Source: Hypomesus transpacificus (Eukaryota; Chordata; Actinopteri; Osmeriformes; Osmeridae). From it: a stretch of 64,000 bases of DNA. The DNA lies in assembly GCF_021917145.1 (NCBI RefSeq), contig NC_061062.1, positions 5,981,847-6,045,846 on the forward strand, in the 5' to 3' direction. The stretch's first letter is position 1. The number at the start of each line of letters is the position of its first letter. Positions 1 to 19,900 of the stretch are shown one piece after another. The notes beneath the pieces were generated by a model that had not been told where the DNA came from, ran no database searches, and saw only the letters and a list, made by a program, of their open reading frames with translations. Position numbers and translations under genes: made by a program.

Positions 1-6696
<6,696 letters not shown>

Positions 6697-7452
6697 CTCG
6701 CCTCATCCTCCAGATTGGAAACTTATCCAGGGCTGCTGGCTGGGAGCAGGACAGCGCCACCTGCAGGCCAGCAGGAAACAGGAGGAGTCCCCCCCTCCTC
6801 GTTTCCTGTTTTCAGAGGGGGACAGGAAGCCAGGGAAAAGTGCAAGTAGAGGCAGTCACTCATGAAAAGACAGTCGTTCTACATCTGTCTGCCTTGCTCT
6901 GCGTGTCTCGCACAATGCTGCATGACAGCTTACCCTTTTAGGTTGAGCATTGCCACTGGTCAATATTCTTTTCTATGCATTTCTTTTTATCATGTTGACA
7001 GATGAACACAGGCATGTGTACACACAGACTTGCAAAATGTTTAATCAAACTCGGAACAAGTTTGATGCCTGATCCTGACAGATCTGAGTGTAAACTGCAA
7101 AGATTTTTTTGAGTTTTGTTGTTGTTTTGTCTTGAATTAACTTGCCAAAAAAACCTGGCATTGAGTAATGACCACGGTTCCACATTATGCGAAAGCATTT
7201 TCTTTGCTGCCAAGACTTCAGAGGAACTGACAATGTTGTTCAGGGCGTGCTGCTGCTCAACACGTTTCACTCTCATTGTCATTCCTGTTTGTTTAGTTTG
7301 GAAATTGCAAGAGTATTTTGCTAAAGAGAAAAAAAACTTGCACTATGATTTTTGTATTTTATTTTACAGTGACGCACTACAATCTTGAGGTAATATCACA
7401 TTTTATTTATTACAAACTCTGAATGGCCATGGTTACCAATGCCTTGGGAATG

Positions 7453-7754
7453 AATAAATGCAGTCAATCATTCTGTTATTCAGCCATTTTTGTTTGATCA
7501 TTTTATGTTTGATAAACTTGAAAAAAGTTTTTACCACATATGATTATATATATATGATTATATATTATATGTCAATGTACAAAAGATTTTGTTTTGAATA
7601 TTTATTACTGTGAACATGGTATTTACATTTTGTTACATCTTTTTTCATTTATGGGACAAACGTTTAATGTATCACGGACCATCGGTTGAAAACAGGACGC
7701 CGAACTTTTGACTTTCCCTATTTAACTTAATTCTTTTCTATATGGAGAAATAAA
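7453..7754 (+). terminator. pcnx1: pcnx1 polyadenylation signals
   Basis: Two AATAAA hexamers lie downstream of the stop at 6696, at 7453-7458 and 7749-7754. The second would give a 3' UTR of about 1.07 kb. No other gene is visible between the stop and these signals. Confidence 0.55.
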
Positions 7755-7927
7755 AAAGCATTTGATTCATCGCTGTTGTTTTTTGTTCACTGTAATTTCC
7801 AAACTAACTGGAATTTGTATCTCTACAAGCTTGAGGGCTTTTCTTATCAGTTACAGTTACTGTACAAACATGGTCATGAGAAAGTCCCTGTGCCACAGTC
7901 AGCCATTTATCTGCTGAGCATGTGTAT

Positions 7928-8149
7928 GTTTTGAACAATCATTAAGAAAGTCACATGATAAACAGGCGCTGTATCTTGTAACTGGTGCTCAAGCAGAGTA
8001 CACATTTTTGGGGGGTCTATTTTATATATATATATATATATGTGTGTCTGTATATATATATTTTTTTTAAACATTGTGCTGTGCTTGGGCACCATTTACT
8101 ATATACAGCGCCTGCATATCATGTGACTTTCTTAATGATTGTTCAAAAC
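7928..8149. mobile_element. Foldback element between pcnx1 and lgmn
   Basis: About 50-bp inverted arms: 7928-7975 (gttttgaacaatcattaaga, then AAGTCACATGAT and GGCGCTGTAT) is mirrored at 8100-8149. A second inverted pair, gtgctcaagca and tgcttgggcac, lies inside, with a short (TA)n and T-run at the loop. MITE-like; family unknown to me. Confidence 0.75.
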
Positions 8150-8399
8150 CTACACCTCGCTGTTAAAAAGTTAATGACACTAAAGATTTCATTTGAAATA
8201 GGCGTACATGTACTGTTGTTTGTTATTGTCGGTAGATAAAACATATTCAAAAGTCCCGTTTCAAGAACACTGGCCTTATTAAAAGGTATGTTTTACATTT
8301 TCAATTGAAGCTTTGTTACCGTCTACAAATAGTTGTAGCCTACACATGGGCACCAGTAATCTATTAGAAGGGACAAAGATTTTGGTGGTAAAGCACATG

Positions 8400-8540
8400 A
8401 CCAGGCATCATGTGTTTTGTTCAGTCATGTCCCGCCCTCTTGCCAATCTGATTGGCTTTCAAGCAAATCTCAATAAATGTTTACATAAAAGAGCTGGTGG
8501 CAAGTTTAGAGACTCATTCCGACAGCAATACAGGATTGAG
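8400..8540 (+). promoter_or_regulatory. lgmn: Probable lgmn promoter and untranslated first exon
   Basis: The coding exon at 8936 starts right after an acceptor, so a 5' untranslated exon must lie upstream. A candidate ends at 8540 before gtaactgg. Upstream are CCAAT-type sequences (gccaatctgattggc, around 8440-8455) and an ATAAAAG motif near 8486. The transcription start is not fixed by sequence. Confidence 0.35.
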
Positions 8541-8943
8541 GTAACTGGTGCTTGAAATTGCAAAAACATAGCGTATCACAAGTGCTGTTGTGGAGATTGT
8601 GTCAGATATTTCTGTTATTTACCACAGCGCTGTTTTGCAGCGAATGTTTTCCATGGGATTTCTAGGATTTAACTGGATAGCTAGCTAGTCTAGCTATGCT
8701 AACTCTTAATAGCAGTGGCTAGCTAACTGTCCCACAGACTGCCAGCGAAGTCATATGACACTGGAATGTTTACAGCCGCGTGTGCTATTTAACAGGGAGT
8801 GCAAATACAATTTAGCTGGTTATTATCAGGTTTGAATTGATAATGCTGTATCTTATGCCAGCGACAAACACAAACATAGCTTTGCATGTATGAAGGAACA
8901 GTATGGTTTGATGTCCAGATTAAATTACTTTTCAGGAGGAAGA

Positions 8944-11900
8944 ATGTTGACGTCTACCGTAGCCTTGCTGGGCCTGAGCCTGGCCCTGATGGGCAGTGCC
9001 TTTCCAACGCAGGAGCCGGAAAATGGTAAAAACTGGGTGGTGATTGTTGCTGGCTCCAATGGCTGGTACAACTACAGACATCAGGTAAGAATCGATATAT
9101 CAAAACGGCAAGTTGGAGCGTAAGCACAGTCTAAATTAATCTCACACATTGTCACTATCATATGAGGAATGACAGTATTATAGACTGTTGGTGCTGTCCT
9201 GTGTATTTCCTTCAGCTGCCTGTGCTTGAGAGAGTGACTTTCCATGTTATTGATCTCTTGATAGTAGGGACTATACCTATAAGACTATCATGCAGTGTGT
9301 ATAAACCACCAATCTTTAGAGGATGAACAGTTCTACTGTCTGTAGGTCTGAAACCATGAAACCACACGTTGTTGGTGTAACTCAGTGTGTTTGGACCTTG
9401 TTATAACACTGCCTGATACTCTGTGCTCTTCCCTTCAGGCAGATGCTTGCCATGCTTACCAGATAGTCCATAAGAATGGAATCCCCGACGAACAGATCGT
9501 GGTGATGATGTACGACGACCTGGCAGATAATGAGGAGTGAGTACAGTTTCGTGTGTCTTGTGTTTCGTTTTTCCTGCTAACTGCTCTTCCCCTGAGGGTG
9601 AACTCCAGTTTATGGAGGCTAAGTGTGTTTTTATTGAATGTACTCTGGTGAAGAGTGTTCTGTGTCCCTAGGAGTTAGGAAACCAAGAGGGTTTGCTGTG
9701 GTTGTAGGCTCAGGTCCTGTGTGTGAGGACGGTTTGACAGCCAGGCCGTTAACAACCTGGGCTCAGAGAGAAGCTACAGAGACAGTTGGTGGAAGTCACA
9801 AGGAACTCATTTAAGCGAACCCTGTACGAATGGGAATTCGGTTGAATTTCAATCAAATCTAGACTTTGTAGAAGATTAGAACGTTTGTCGGAGTTGTTCT
9901 GACTTAATAGTGGGCAATTAAGCACTTTAACACTGACTTGCTGTGATTCATTTTGATTGTATTGATTCTATGTAGGTCAGTAGTCTATATTTCCTCGTGT
10001 CATTTATGGTATGGTTTTATTGCTTTCCACCAACAATCTGGGTTAAAATTTACCTGTTAATAAAATGTAAAAAGAGGATAGCATGATGGACGTGGCGTCT
10101 TGCATGTGGGGGGTCTTGAGATAGGGTAATAAATATGATATAAAACATTTTTGATAGAAGCTAAAACACTGTCAGTCTGCTGAGCTGAAAGTAGTTGATC
10201 GTTGTGGTAGATTTGTCTCAACGTGACAGTCCACCTAAAAAGGAAAGGCATAGTCATAAGAAGGTGGTCTGGTCGTAATAAAGGGGTGAGGAAGTGATAC
10301 TGGCCCACATGCAAGGGAGTCAGCATGGGCGTGACCAGTCACCTGATCATTGATGCTGTAAAGAAGATTGTGTCTGTAAAGGCCTGAATGTGGTTGTCTT
10401 GCTGGATCTATGGTGACGAGCAGAATGGAGAGATTTGTGTCAACATGACTTGTTTGTCAGCCTGTCCCCCTCCTCCAGCAGACATGGTGATATTCTTGTT
10501 TGTTCCCAGTAATCCCACCCCAGGGGTAGTGATCAACAGGCCCAACGGGACAGACGTGTACAAGGGAGTCCCCAAGGACTACACAGGGGACGTGAGTTCA
10601 CCTCAACACCTTCTGAAATCACAGTTATTCAGTTAGCAGACAGTCTTAAGTAGGTAGGTTATTGATCCAAAAAGAGAAATTGTGGAATTACAGCAGACCA
10701 GACGTAAAACCACGGGGAGAGAACATATACATACAAAACGCATCATCCGATAGTGTTTCACGTTAATCAAGGCTTTCATGTTGAACTGTCTTTTTGTATC
10801 CTCATAACCCTGTTTCCTCCTAAAGGCTGTGACACCAGCGAACTTCCTGGCTGTTCTGAAAGGAGACTCTGCTAGTGTCAAGGGCGGTTCTGGCAAGGTG
10901 CTTAAGAGGCAAGTAACATGTACAGAATAGAAGGGAGATGTGAACAGTTTAACTGTGCAAATCCATTCAGGGCTACTTGGGGTAAGAAAAGAAAAATGAA
11001 ACCTCCATTGTTCTGATTTACATTACTTCCTTTTGGCAGCGGTCCCAATGATCATGTGTTTGTGTACTTCACTGATCACGGTGCACCTGGTATTCTGGCC
11101 TTCCCCGATGATGATGTAAGCACTTTTTGAACTTCCTGTCCAATTCTGTGTTTGTCCATGACCAGGCCATGGCTGGATGACCCAGTTCTGTCCCATGGTC
11201 CACATTACTGGCCACGTCTCTTTTTCTCCCTCTTAAATCTCGAGTTTTGTCATAAAAAGTGAGATTTCAGCTGAGCTAAGGCGAATCTATGCTCTGCAAC
11301 TCGTGACTCGTTTTTTGGGGGATGTGTCATGAGGCGTCTCTCTGAGTGTTGCTCAAGACCTTGTCAGATCAGCTGACTGTTTGCTTACCTTCACAGCAAG
11401 CACATAAACATTGTTTGGAACAGCAATCTAGATATATCCTGATCCTATAGATTGTTTTTTGGGGAAGTTCATGTGTTTTTCTCTCCACAGCTTCATGTTG
11501 ATGACCTCATGAGTGCCATTACCTACATGCGTGAGAATAAAATGTACCAAAAGGTGCCAGTTATCTCTTTGCAAAACACGTCTTAACTGCTGTCAGGTGA
11601 CACTATGGTGGAAGGTGAGAGGATGAACAGGTCTAACTGGTTTCTGCTCCTCATGCTCAGATGGTGTTCTACATTGAGGCCTGTGAGTCTGGATCGATGA
11701 TGAGCAGCCTGCCTGCCGACATAGACGGTGAGTGGCTCTTGACCTTATGACCCCTGGGGCCTGTTCCATAAAGCCTACTTTTTGGGGGGGGGGGACTTGC
11801 ATGCGGTTTAATATATTCGAGTCAATTGATTTCCCCTACCAATCATATGAGAGGAACGCAGCTACAACTAACGTTACAAGCCTATCAGAAGCAGAGCAGG

Positions 11901-14730
11901 GCGGGTCCTGGCAACACAGTGTGAATGAGATCCATACGTCACGTTAGCGTTGTCGGTGAAAGCATGGAGCGAATATTCATGAAGCCTGGAGATGATGTCC
12001 TACCCATATAGATACATGACTCCAAAATAAATGGCGCTGGGCCTGGACAGAAGAAGGTAGAGACGAAACTAAGAGAACCTGGTGCAGCGGTAAGAAAGTG
12101 CTTGCTCGTCATGTCATAGAGCCGCTGCCCGTGCACTCAAACTTACCACAACGTTGCCGGGAGCAACTGTTCCAGCTGACACACTGTTGTCTATGACCGA
12201 CCATGTGTGTGACTTAAAAATACGTTTACACATTTATTGCGGAACATGACTTGTCATTCACAATTTCTTATCCACTGGTCACCCTGTGTAGAAAACTAGC
12301 AGAAGACAAAAACAAGCTGGCTCAGGATGTTTCTTCACTTGAACCCCTGGGGTGGTGACTGGGACTATCCCTCCTCCCGCTGGTCTAGTCTGTGTCTGAT
12401 GTCGGCAGTTCTGCTGGAGCCCATGTGACACTCACAACCCTGTACCTCACAGATCAAGGTCACGTTGTCATGGTCAGTGCCGGTCCTAGCACATTTGGTG
12501 CCCTAGGCGAGGTTTACCTACACCGCCCCCCCCCCCCCCTCCCCTTTTCAACCCCAACATAGACACATGACGTGCTGGGTTGGCGCCCTCTGCTGGTAGT
12601 GCATTTGAAACTCAAGGACATCTGGAGGGTTCATTTAAATTGATGCACTTTTGGAAACTGCAGCCCCCCTCTTCATGCCGCCTTAGGCGGCTGTCTATGT
12701 CGCCTATAGGAAGGACCGGCACTGGTCATGGTGATGGGGAGATGGAGCAGCTAGGCGATTCTAAGCCACCATGGGTTCACAGTGTCTTGGCCCTCCCGGG
12801 CAGCCATCTTCAACCCTTCCTCTGGTCTCCTGTCTGGAGAGGCTACATCAGACAGCTCCACCATAACATACCTGACCCCTGCCCTTGTGTTTTACGCCAA
12901 CTAAGCATGTTTGTTTTCACTAGCCATGCTAAAGACAACCAGCACTACTTTATCCTGTACATTTTAGATTCATAGAACATATTTAACCGTTGTTGACTCT
13001 GCTACTGTAACACTGCAGTTTCCCACCAGCATCATTAAAGTGCTGCACACGGTTCTGTTCTGCTGTACTCAGTTTGAATGGACTCTGTTCACGTCTCGTC
13101 TGTCATCTGTGCTCTACAGTGTACGCGACCACTGCAGCCAACTCCCATGAGTCCTCCTACGCCTGCTACTACGATGAGAAGAGGGACACCTACCTGGGAG
13201 ACTGGTACAGCGTCAACTGGATGGAGGACTCCGACCTGGTGAGCTGTCTCATCCCCCCGTTCACACTGCTGTCTTACCCTCCTGCTGTCTCACCCCCCCT
13301 GCTCAAACTGTTTCAGTCAGGATCCACGTTGAAAATGGGAAATCATTTCAGCCCCCCCTCCCCCCCTCCTTTTATATCCCATCATAAGCAAGCCTGTTGC
13401 TATAGCACTAGACTTTCTTTCTCTATGCTTCCTGCCGTGTGAGGTTCACATCGCACAGTTTGAGGACTTGCGTCTCCTTGAATGGCTTTTGTTAGTGGTG
13501 TACGAGGAAGAGAAGATGCGCGTTCTGCCCGGATCAATCATCTGTTGGGTGTTTGTTTCACAGGAGGACCTGACCAAGGAAACCCTCATGAAGCAGTTTA
13601 AGATTGTAAGGAGCCACACCAACACCAGTCACGTCATGCAGTTTGGCAACAAGGTAGGAACTACTGTTCATGAAAAAGAAAATGTATGGAATTGTTCAAT
13701 ACAGTACTTATAAATACAATATTATTGTATTATAATGTTAACCTAAACTTGAAATGTTTATTTGACCTATATCTAATAATGGCATAAATGTTTAACCCCT
13801 TTTTCTGTGTTTCCTGTCCAGACCTTGGCCCACATGAAGGTGATGGCGTTCCAGGGGAACCCCAAGGCTGACTCCAGCCCCGCTCCCTCTATGACCCTGC
13901 AGCCTGTGGCTGACCCAGACCTGACCCCCAGCCCTGACGTCCCTCTCGCCATCCTCAAGAGGAAGTTCATGTCCACCAATGACATTAATGCTGCCAAGGG
14001 ATACGCCAAGCAGATTAGCCAACACATCAAGGTAACACGAGAGATGAATTCACGCCTCTATCTTGATATTAAACATGGATGAGCAGAGCAGAGCTTTAGT
14101 GATGCTGGGGGAGGGGGTCACAGCAGCTGAACTAGCACGGTCCAGGAGGTCAGTGGAATTGAAGGGATACTAAAAATCGAATGTCCATTAACCTTTTAAG
14201 CACGGTCACCCCAGTCTAAGGAGACAAACAGCTGTTCCAGAATGGGGTTGTGATTGGGCCGTTGAAGCAAGGTTACAAAATCGAGTCAAACATTTGCCAA
14301 TGTCAAACTGATTAACTTTTTATTTACTTTCCAACGTGTGATCGTTGCATCAACTGCAGGCTTTGTATTGGTTAGGTTGTAATCACACATATGAGATTGT
14401 ATCGCTGCCGCGGCCACTCGAGCATCACATGGATGTGATCGTACACGTTAGCAGCGAGCAGTCCAGACCCTGTCCCCTCCTGTGACACTGTCCGCCCCGC
14501 CCTGTGAGCTGGATGTTGGCTTGTGTCCCAGGTGAGGGATGTGCTGGCTGAGACCATGCGGAGGGTGGTGGAGATGGTGGCAGGAGCTCAGGTCCAGAAG
14601 GTCCTGAGTGAGCGGCTGGAGTTGACCCAGCACCAGTGCTACAAGGCTGCAGTGCACCACTACAAGACTCACTGCTTCAACTGGCACACCATGGAGGTAC
14701 ACGCCCAAGATTCTAGACGTTTACTCAGAT

Positions 14731-14764
<34 letters not shown>

Positions 14765-15386
14765 AGGGACATTCAAAAAGTCCTCTTGACCACACGTTCT
14801 AGAATGCTTATCAGCCTTACCTACTTCCTCAGAAATGGAACAGAGTCCCAGTGATTAAACAGAAACCCAGCCAACAATACAGGTTTCACAGGGGGGCAAC
14901 CACTGGCTTTTTGCATGGGTTTTGGTTCTTATTTACAGTCAATCAAATGCTTTGTTAAACACAACCACCCACAGACATTAGCATACTGTGGACAGCAGTC
15001 TTCTTAAAACGGTCATAAAAAGACCCTGTAGGAAAGAGACATGCATACATTCTCCTATATAGAGCTCTGAAACCACTATCACCCCTCTGACATGCATGTT
15101 TCCAGTGTATGTTCCTGTTTACGTGGATTCTGTCTGAGTTGGTATCTCGTTGACCTCACATACTGTTTGTGTTTTCCTGTGTTTCAGTACGAGTACGCCC
15201 TCAGACATCTGTTTGCCCTGGTGAACCTGTGCGAGGCGGGCCACCCAGCAGACAGGTAAGGACCGGGGCGACCCGCCCACAATCACTTGAGGAAGCCAGC
15301 GGCTGCTCGCGGCTTGACCCTCTGCTTCCTCCCTACCCCTCAGGATCCTCAAAGCCATGGACTACGTGTGTTACTTCAGGATGTAG
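8944..15386 (+). CDS. lgmn: Legumain (asparaginyl endopeptidase), complete, 434 aa
   Basis: Lysosomal C13 cysteine protease cutting after Asn. Coding exons: 8944-9084, 9439-9536, 10510-10591, 10826-10908, 11040-11115, 11491-11553, 11661-11727, 13120-13238, 13564-13653, 13822-14031, 14532-14696, 15188-15255, 15344-15386 (1305 bp). The ATG is the first one after the acceptor at 8935 and opens a signal peptide ([20 protein letters not shown]). The catalytic dyad is His148 in YFTDHG and Cys189 in [10 protein letters not shown], at the human numbers. Asn326 in STND aligns with the human self-cleavage site Asn323. N-glycosylation sequons NGT and NTS are present. The prodomain ends in VCYFRM. The human protein has 433 aa. 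The intron after 10908 has a GC donor; the GT six bases on would put a stop a few codons into the next exon. AATAAA lies at 15830-15835. Confidence 0.97.
11750..12460. other. lgmn intron, no gene seen
   Basis: Apart from a gggcctgttccataaag start typical of dispersed fish repeats near 11757 and a G-run at 11785, I see no coding exon, tRNA or recognisable element in this part of the intron. Confidence 0.4.
12475..12724. mobile_element. hAT-like MITE with perfect 8-bp target duplication
   Basis: A 250-bp element in lgmn intron 11728-13119. The ends are cagtgccggtcct and aggaccggcactg, flanked by gtcatggt on both sides (12467-12474 and 12725-12732). CAGTG termini plus an 8-bp duplication indicate hAT-type transposition. 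A C-run and GGCGCCCTCTGCTGG lie inside. It has no coding capacity. Confidence 0.88.
14731..14763. repeat. Poly(C) run in lgmn intron
   Basis: About 33 consecutive C bases 35 bp downstream of the exon ending at 14696. Runs of this length are often mis-sized in assemblies. Confidence 0.9.
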
Positions 15387-16049
15387 GCGGCGCGTGTGCA
15401 AGTGAACACACCGGAGGTGGTCGTCCGTTCGCCGTGTCTGGTCTATGAGGGGCTGAGATGAGCTTCGCTCTGCACTGATGAGGAATCAAGTTGATGATCA
15501 CAAAGGGTCTTTTTTTATCACACTGCGAATACACTTCCTTTTTTTTCTTCAATGCTTTTTGTTTGATTTTATTGCTCTTTTTAAAACCATTGATGATGAT
15601 GATGATATATGCACTATGTCGCTGTGAGAGTATCTGAGTTGAATGTTCTGTTCTTGATTTTAAGTCCAAACCTAAGAGAATAATGCTGACAGGCAGCTGG
15701 AGGGCTGTGTAGCCCACGGAGCTGTTGTGTGGTGGGGGGCGTACTCACGTGTGACTGGGATGAATGCTACTGACATGTAGACGCAACGTGAAGGTCCATG
15801 GGGCAATGATGATGTCGCTGAGATCTGGAAATAAAATCTGCACTCTAAAACGGCTGATAAAATATATTTTTCTTTGTGTGATCTTGTCCTCCTAATTTTG
15901 TTATTCTTGTGGACACAGTATGTGTGTGTGTGCAACAAAATTAATTGCATTACTTCATTTTAACTTTTGGGGTTAAAGACTTGTTCAAATGGATGCATAC
16001 TAACTTACTGTGATATATGTGATACCGTTATAGCGATAGATCATGAAGG

Positions 16050-16145
16050 CTCTATACCAGCATTGACTGGAATGTACCTGCGCTTCCTAGATAAAAGTAC
16101 ATCGCTTTGGATAACATTATCTGCTTTAAGGACTCAAATGTAAAT
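16050..16145 (+). mobile_element. SINE tail fragment between lgmn and chp1
   Basis: Contains cgctttggataacattatct followed by GCTTTAAGGACTCAAATGTAAAT, a diverged form of the common teleost SINE 3' tail (GCTTTGGATAAAAGCATCTGCTAAATGACTAAATGTAA). The tRNA-like head is missing. Confidence 0.55.
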
Positions 16146-16912
16146 CAAGTTTATAGTGATGGGTGAAAATTGGAGAAGTCAACTTTAGGGCGACAGACAA
16201 AACACGTTACAAAACTGTCCAACACTTCCATCTAGTGGAAAAATAAAGGTAGTCTCACTAATGTTCTGATGTTGACAAATATTTGAAACCCTCAACCTAA
16301 TTGTGTGTACATGATGTTATAAACTGGGTTGTGGTGAAACAGCTCTCATGGCGTAACGCCCTCCTTCCATCGATGAGGCCTAACCCGGCCCTGATCATAA
16401 AACTGGGATTTCTATCACATCGATGTATTTCTATGGCGAGCACCGCCCTTTACGAGGTCTGTCCAATATGATACGTCCCCCCCTCTCACAGCATGCGTCA
16501 TCATATTTCACCTGCCTATCTCGCAAAGCAGGAAGACAGTACTGTGTGCTATTGACAGATTGTTCCAAATAGATAGAAACGTTCACAGACTATTCTGAAA
16601 TCGGAAGGAGACATACGGGCCCACAAGCTATTTGTAAGAGCTCGCGCGAGCTAGTTCTATTCCGCCCTTAACCGCGACCAGCTACGCTACATTACAGCAG
16701 TCAGAGCAGCTTATCAGTACGGTGGTGTTGGTGGTGCTGTAACGTTGTCAGTCGCTGGCGGCTAACCTGCTGGAAATAGACAGGCTAACTAACGTTAGCC
16801 AAGTTAGCTAACTAAGTACTCATAGTACGATTTAGGCAACCCTGTCGAACAATCCGATAGACAACTGAAACAGTTGCTGGACTGGTTAGGGCTTGTTTCG
16901 TAGCCGTTCACC

Positions 16913-19900
16913 ATGGGTTCCCGAGCCTCAACGTTACTCAGAGAAGAGGAGATCGAGGAAATCAAGAAAGAAACCGGTTGTAAGTTGTTTTATTACTCAA
17001 CAACTAACTAGTTGAGTGGCTATTCACTCTAGACAGCTAGTTTTCTTTGCTTGTTAACTCTACTGTTGGGTAGGAAGTGCTAGTGTGTGAAGAGACACAC
17101 ATTTAAGCCCTAACCATGAGGACTTACCGCTACTGTCTGTAGCTGTAGATAACTTGTTTATAGCTGAATGATGGCCTTTCTTCAATCACCAGATATCCTG
17201 AAAAAATATGAACTTAACCCGTATTGCCGTATTCCATGTCTATGATAGTAAAGGGCATCATTGGCCAGTAAATAGGGACATTTAATAGCTTATTTGTCAA
17301 TGACAAAGGTTAGATGATGAATATTTCTTGTTTAGTAAACTTTGGTTACTGATCTTTTGTCCTTATATGTGTATTCCCCACTTCTTTTCTCGCAGTTTCT
17401 CACAGTCAGATTACCCGACTGTATAGTCGCTTCACCAGCTTGGATAAAGGTGAAAATGGAACGCTCAGGTACGTCGACACCTTTCAGACATCACTAATAT
17501 GTTCCCAACATTAAATCTCGGCTAAACACTTGCGTACCACATTTAAAACAGACATACAACACCTTCAGGATAAATTTAGTGTTAAATCCTGAGAAAGTAG
17601 ATGTTGATTAACGTTATTGTAATTGTCTAAGGTGGTAAGACATCTACTTGAGCTTTGATCAAAATCGTTACCACGTTTGTTCCTGGTAACCAGTTAGCTT
17701 ACATGACCAATGTGCTCAAAGGAAATTGTCCTTGTTGAACTGTCCTTTTTAAATAATAAAGGATTTACACATAGCAAGGGCTGTATGCAAGGACGTAGCC
17801 ATGGAGTCAACATTGGGGGGCACGAATTACATTTGTTATGATAATTTCGGACAGCGTGCGTGGTTGCCTGTCGTAATGTAGCACATTTATATTTTTATAT
17901 CAATATATTGGGGGGGACATTTTGACCAGATTTGAATTATGATTACGGCCTTGGCTGTTTGTACTTTGTCCTTGCACAAGGCATTATGTTTTGGGATATA
18001 CAGAAGGAAACTGTCCCTTATACTCAAGGTGACATTTCTTAATCATTCATCAGTTGACACAACACTGTACCCATGTCTCTAGGGCTTAATGTCTCACCCA
18101 GCACTGTTCCCTGTGAAAGGGAACATCCCTGTCCCAACTCTAAACACATAAATAACACCCTCACACAATTAAACTCTGTTGTTCTTCACACAGGTCATGA
18201 ATCTGTTTTCACAATGGTCAATATAAATCAAATAAAGACATCATGTAAACATCTGGTGTCTGACAAGTTATCAGAGAAGTTATCTAGTCTAGGATCTGTA
18301 GAGAGTCAGTCACAATGGGGGACTGGGTAGCTTGTAGACATAGTTCAAAGTTCTGATCTCCAGCATTTACCCTCCCCAACTCTTTATCTACAGCCGGGAA
18401 GATTTCCAAAGAATCCCTGAACTGGCGATAAACCCTCTTGGAGACAGAATCATCAATGCCTTCTTCCCAGAAGGGTAAGTCCTGTCCTTCACAATTCCTC
18501 TCGATGAACTTTGGGCTGGTACCTAACGAATGGCACTTTTTGACAACCACCAAATCGTGTAACGGTGATATGTTACGAGAAGTATTTTTGCTTGTATTTG
18601 TCTGTAGGCTGTGTTTTGTTACACGCTTAACAGTTCTAAGCTTGTTTTTTGACAGAAAGATTTAGATATATCATTACCTCCCCAAAAAGCTCTGTGTGGA
18701 GGCGTCTTATATTTAGCTGTGGCTTTTAATGGTTTCTGGTTTGTCCGTGCCTCTGTGGTGTGGTTTGGAACAGCTCGTGGGGGGACCCCAGGAATGAGGG
18801 ATGTGGTTAACCTTTCTATGGGCAGCAGAAGTAGTCAGAGTTCATAGGTATATCATTAAGCTACACCTGTACTGTTTGTTTTTCAATGCGTCATCCGACA
18901 TTGCAGAGTGAAGCCAGTTACTTAGTTCTCGTTTCCCCGCTCCCACTGAGTGCTATCCAAGTTGAACAATTGTAAATAATCCACACCAAAATGATAGATG
19001 AAAATGGAGATGGCTTACTCTGAGTAAAGCCATGGTAAATGAAAAATCCTGCCAATTGTGGTCCTTCAGTCTTGTGTGCTCTGAAAGGGTTTGTTACATA
19101 CATTTACATAACATTTAGTCATTTAGCAGACACTTTTATCCAGAGCGACTCACAGTAAGTACAGGGACATTCTCCCTGAGGCAAGAAGGGTGAAGTGCCT
19201 TGCCCAAGGACACATGTGGCCGGGAATCGAACTGGCAACCTTCAGATTACTAGCCCGATGCCCTACCCGCTCAGCCACCTTACTCCCTGTTAAATGGTCT
19301 GCATTTTGTTTTCATGCATGCAGGGAGGATCAGGTGAACTTCCGTGGATTCATGCGAACGCTGGCCCACTTCCGTCCGATCGAGGACAACGAAAAGAACA
19401 AGGACCCCACGGCCAACGAGCCCCTGAACAGCAGGACCAACAAGCTCCTGTGTGAGTCTGGAGGCCGCGACCAGGGTGTCCAAGCCCGGCCCAATCACCA
19501 GCTGCTCTCAGACAGGGCCCGGGATTCCCTTGGCTCGTTGATAGGAGAGCTTATATCATACAGAGATCGAAAGATATGGAGTGATTATGTCATATAGACA
19601 TATAATGATAGAATAGGTAGAATGCTTACATCATGAATGTATGATGAGAATATTAACGAAATATTTTTCTGTCCCCTTCAGTTGCATTCCGGTTGTACGA
19701 CCTGGACAGGGATGATAAGATCTCACGTGATGAGCTTCTGCAGGTGAGGATTGGGGCTAGTCTGGGTGGGACAGGGTACCTCTAAAATACTGAGTACAGA
19801 TCTACCCCCGTCGGTTTACACTCTGACCCTACTGCTGGAGAGATACCCTCCTGTCGGTGGACACTCCAACTCTGCCCCTGGAGAGATACCTTCCTGTCGG

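Noticed and set aside
16976-16979. Earlier chp1 donor at gttgta
   Set aside because: It also keeps frame but removes one residue from the conserved ETGFSHSQ; gtaagt three bases later fits better.
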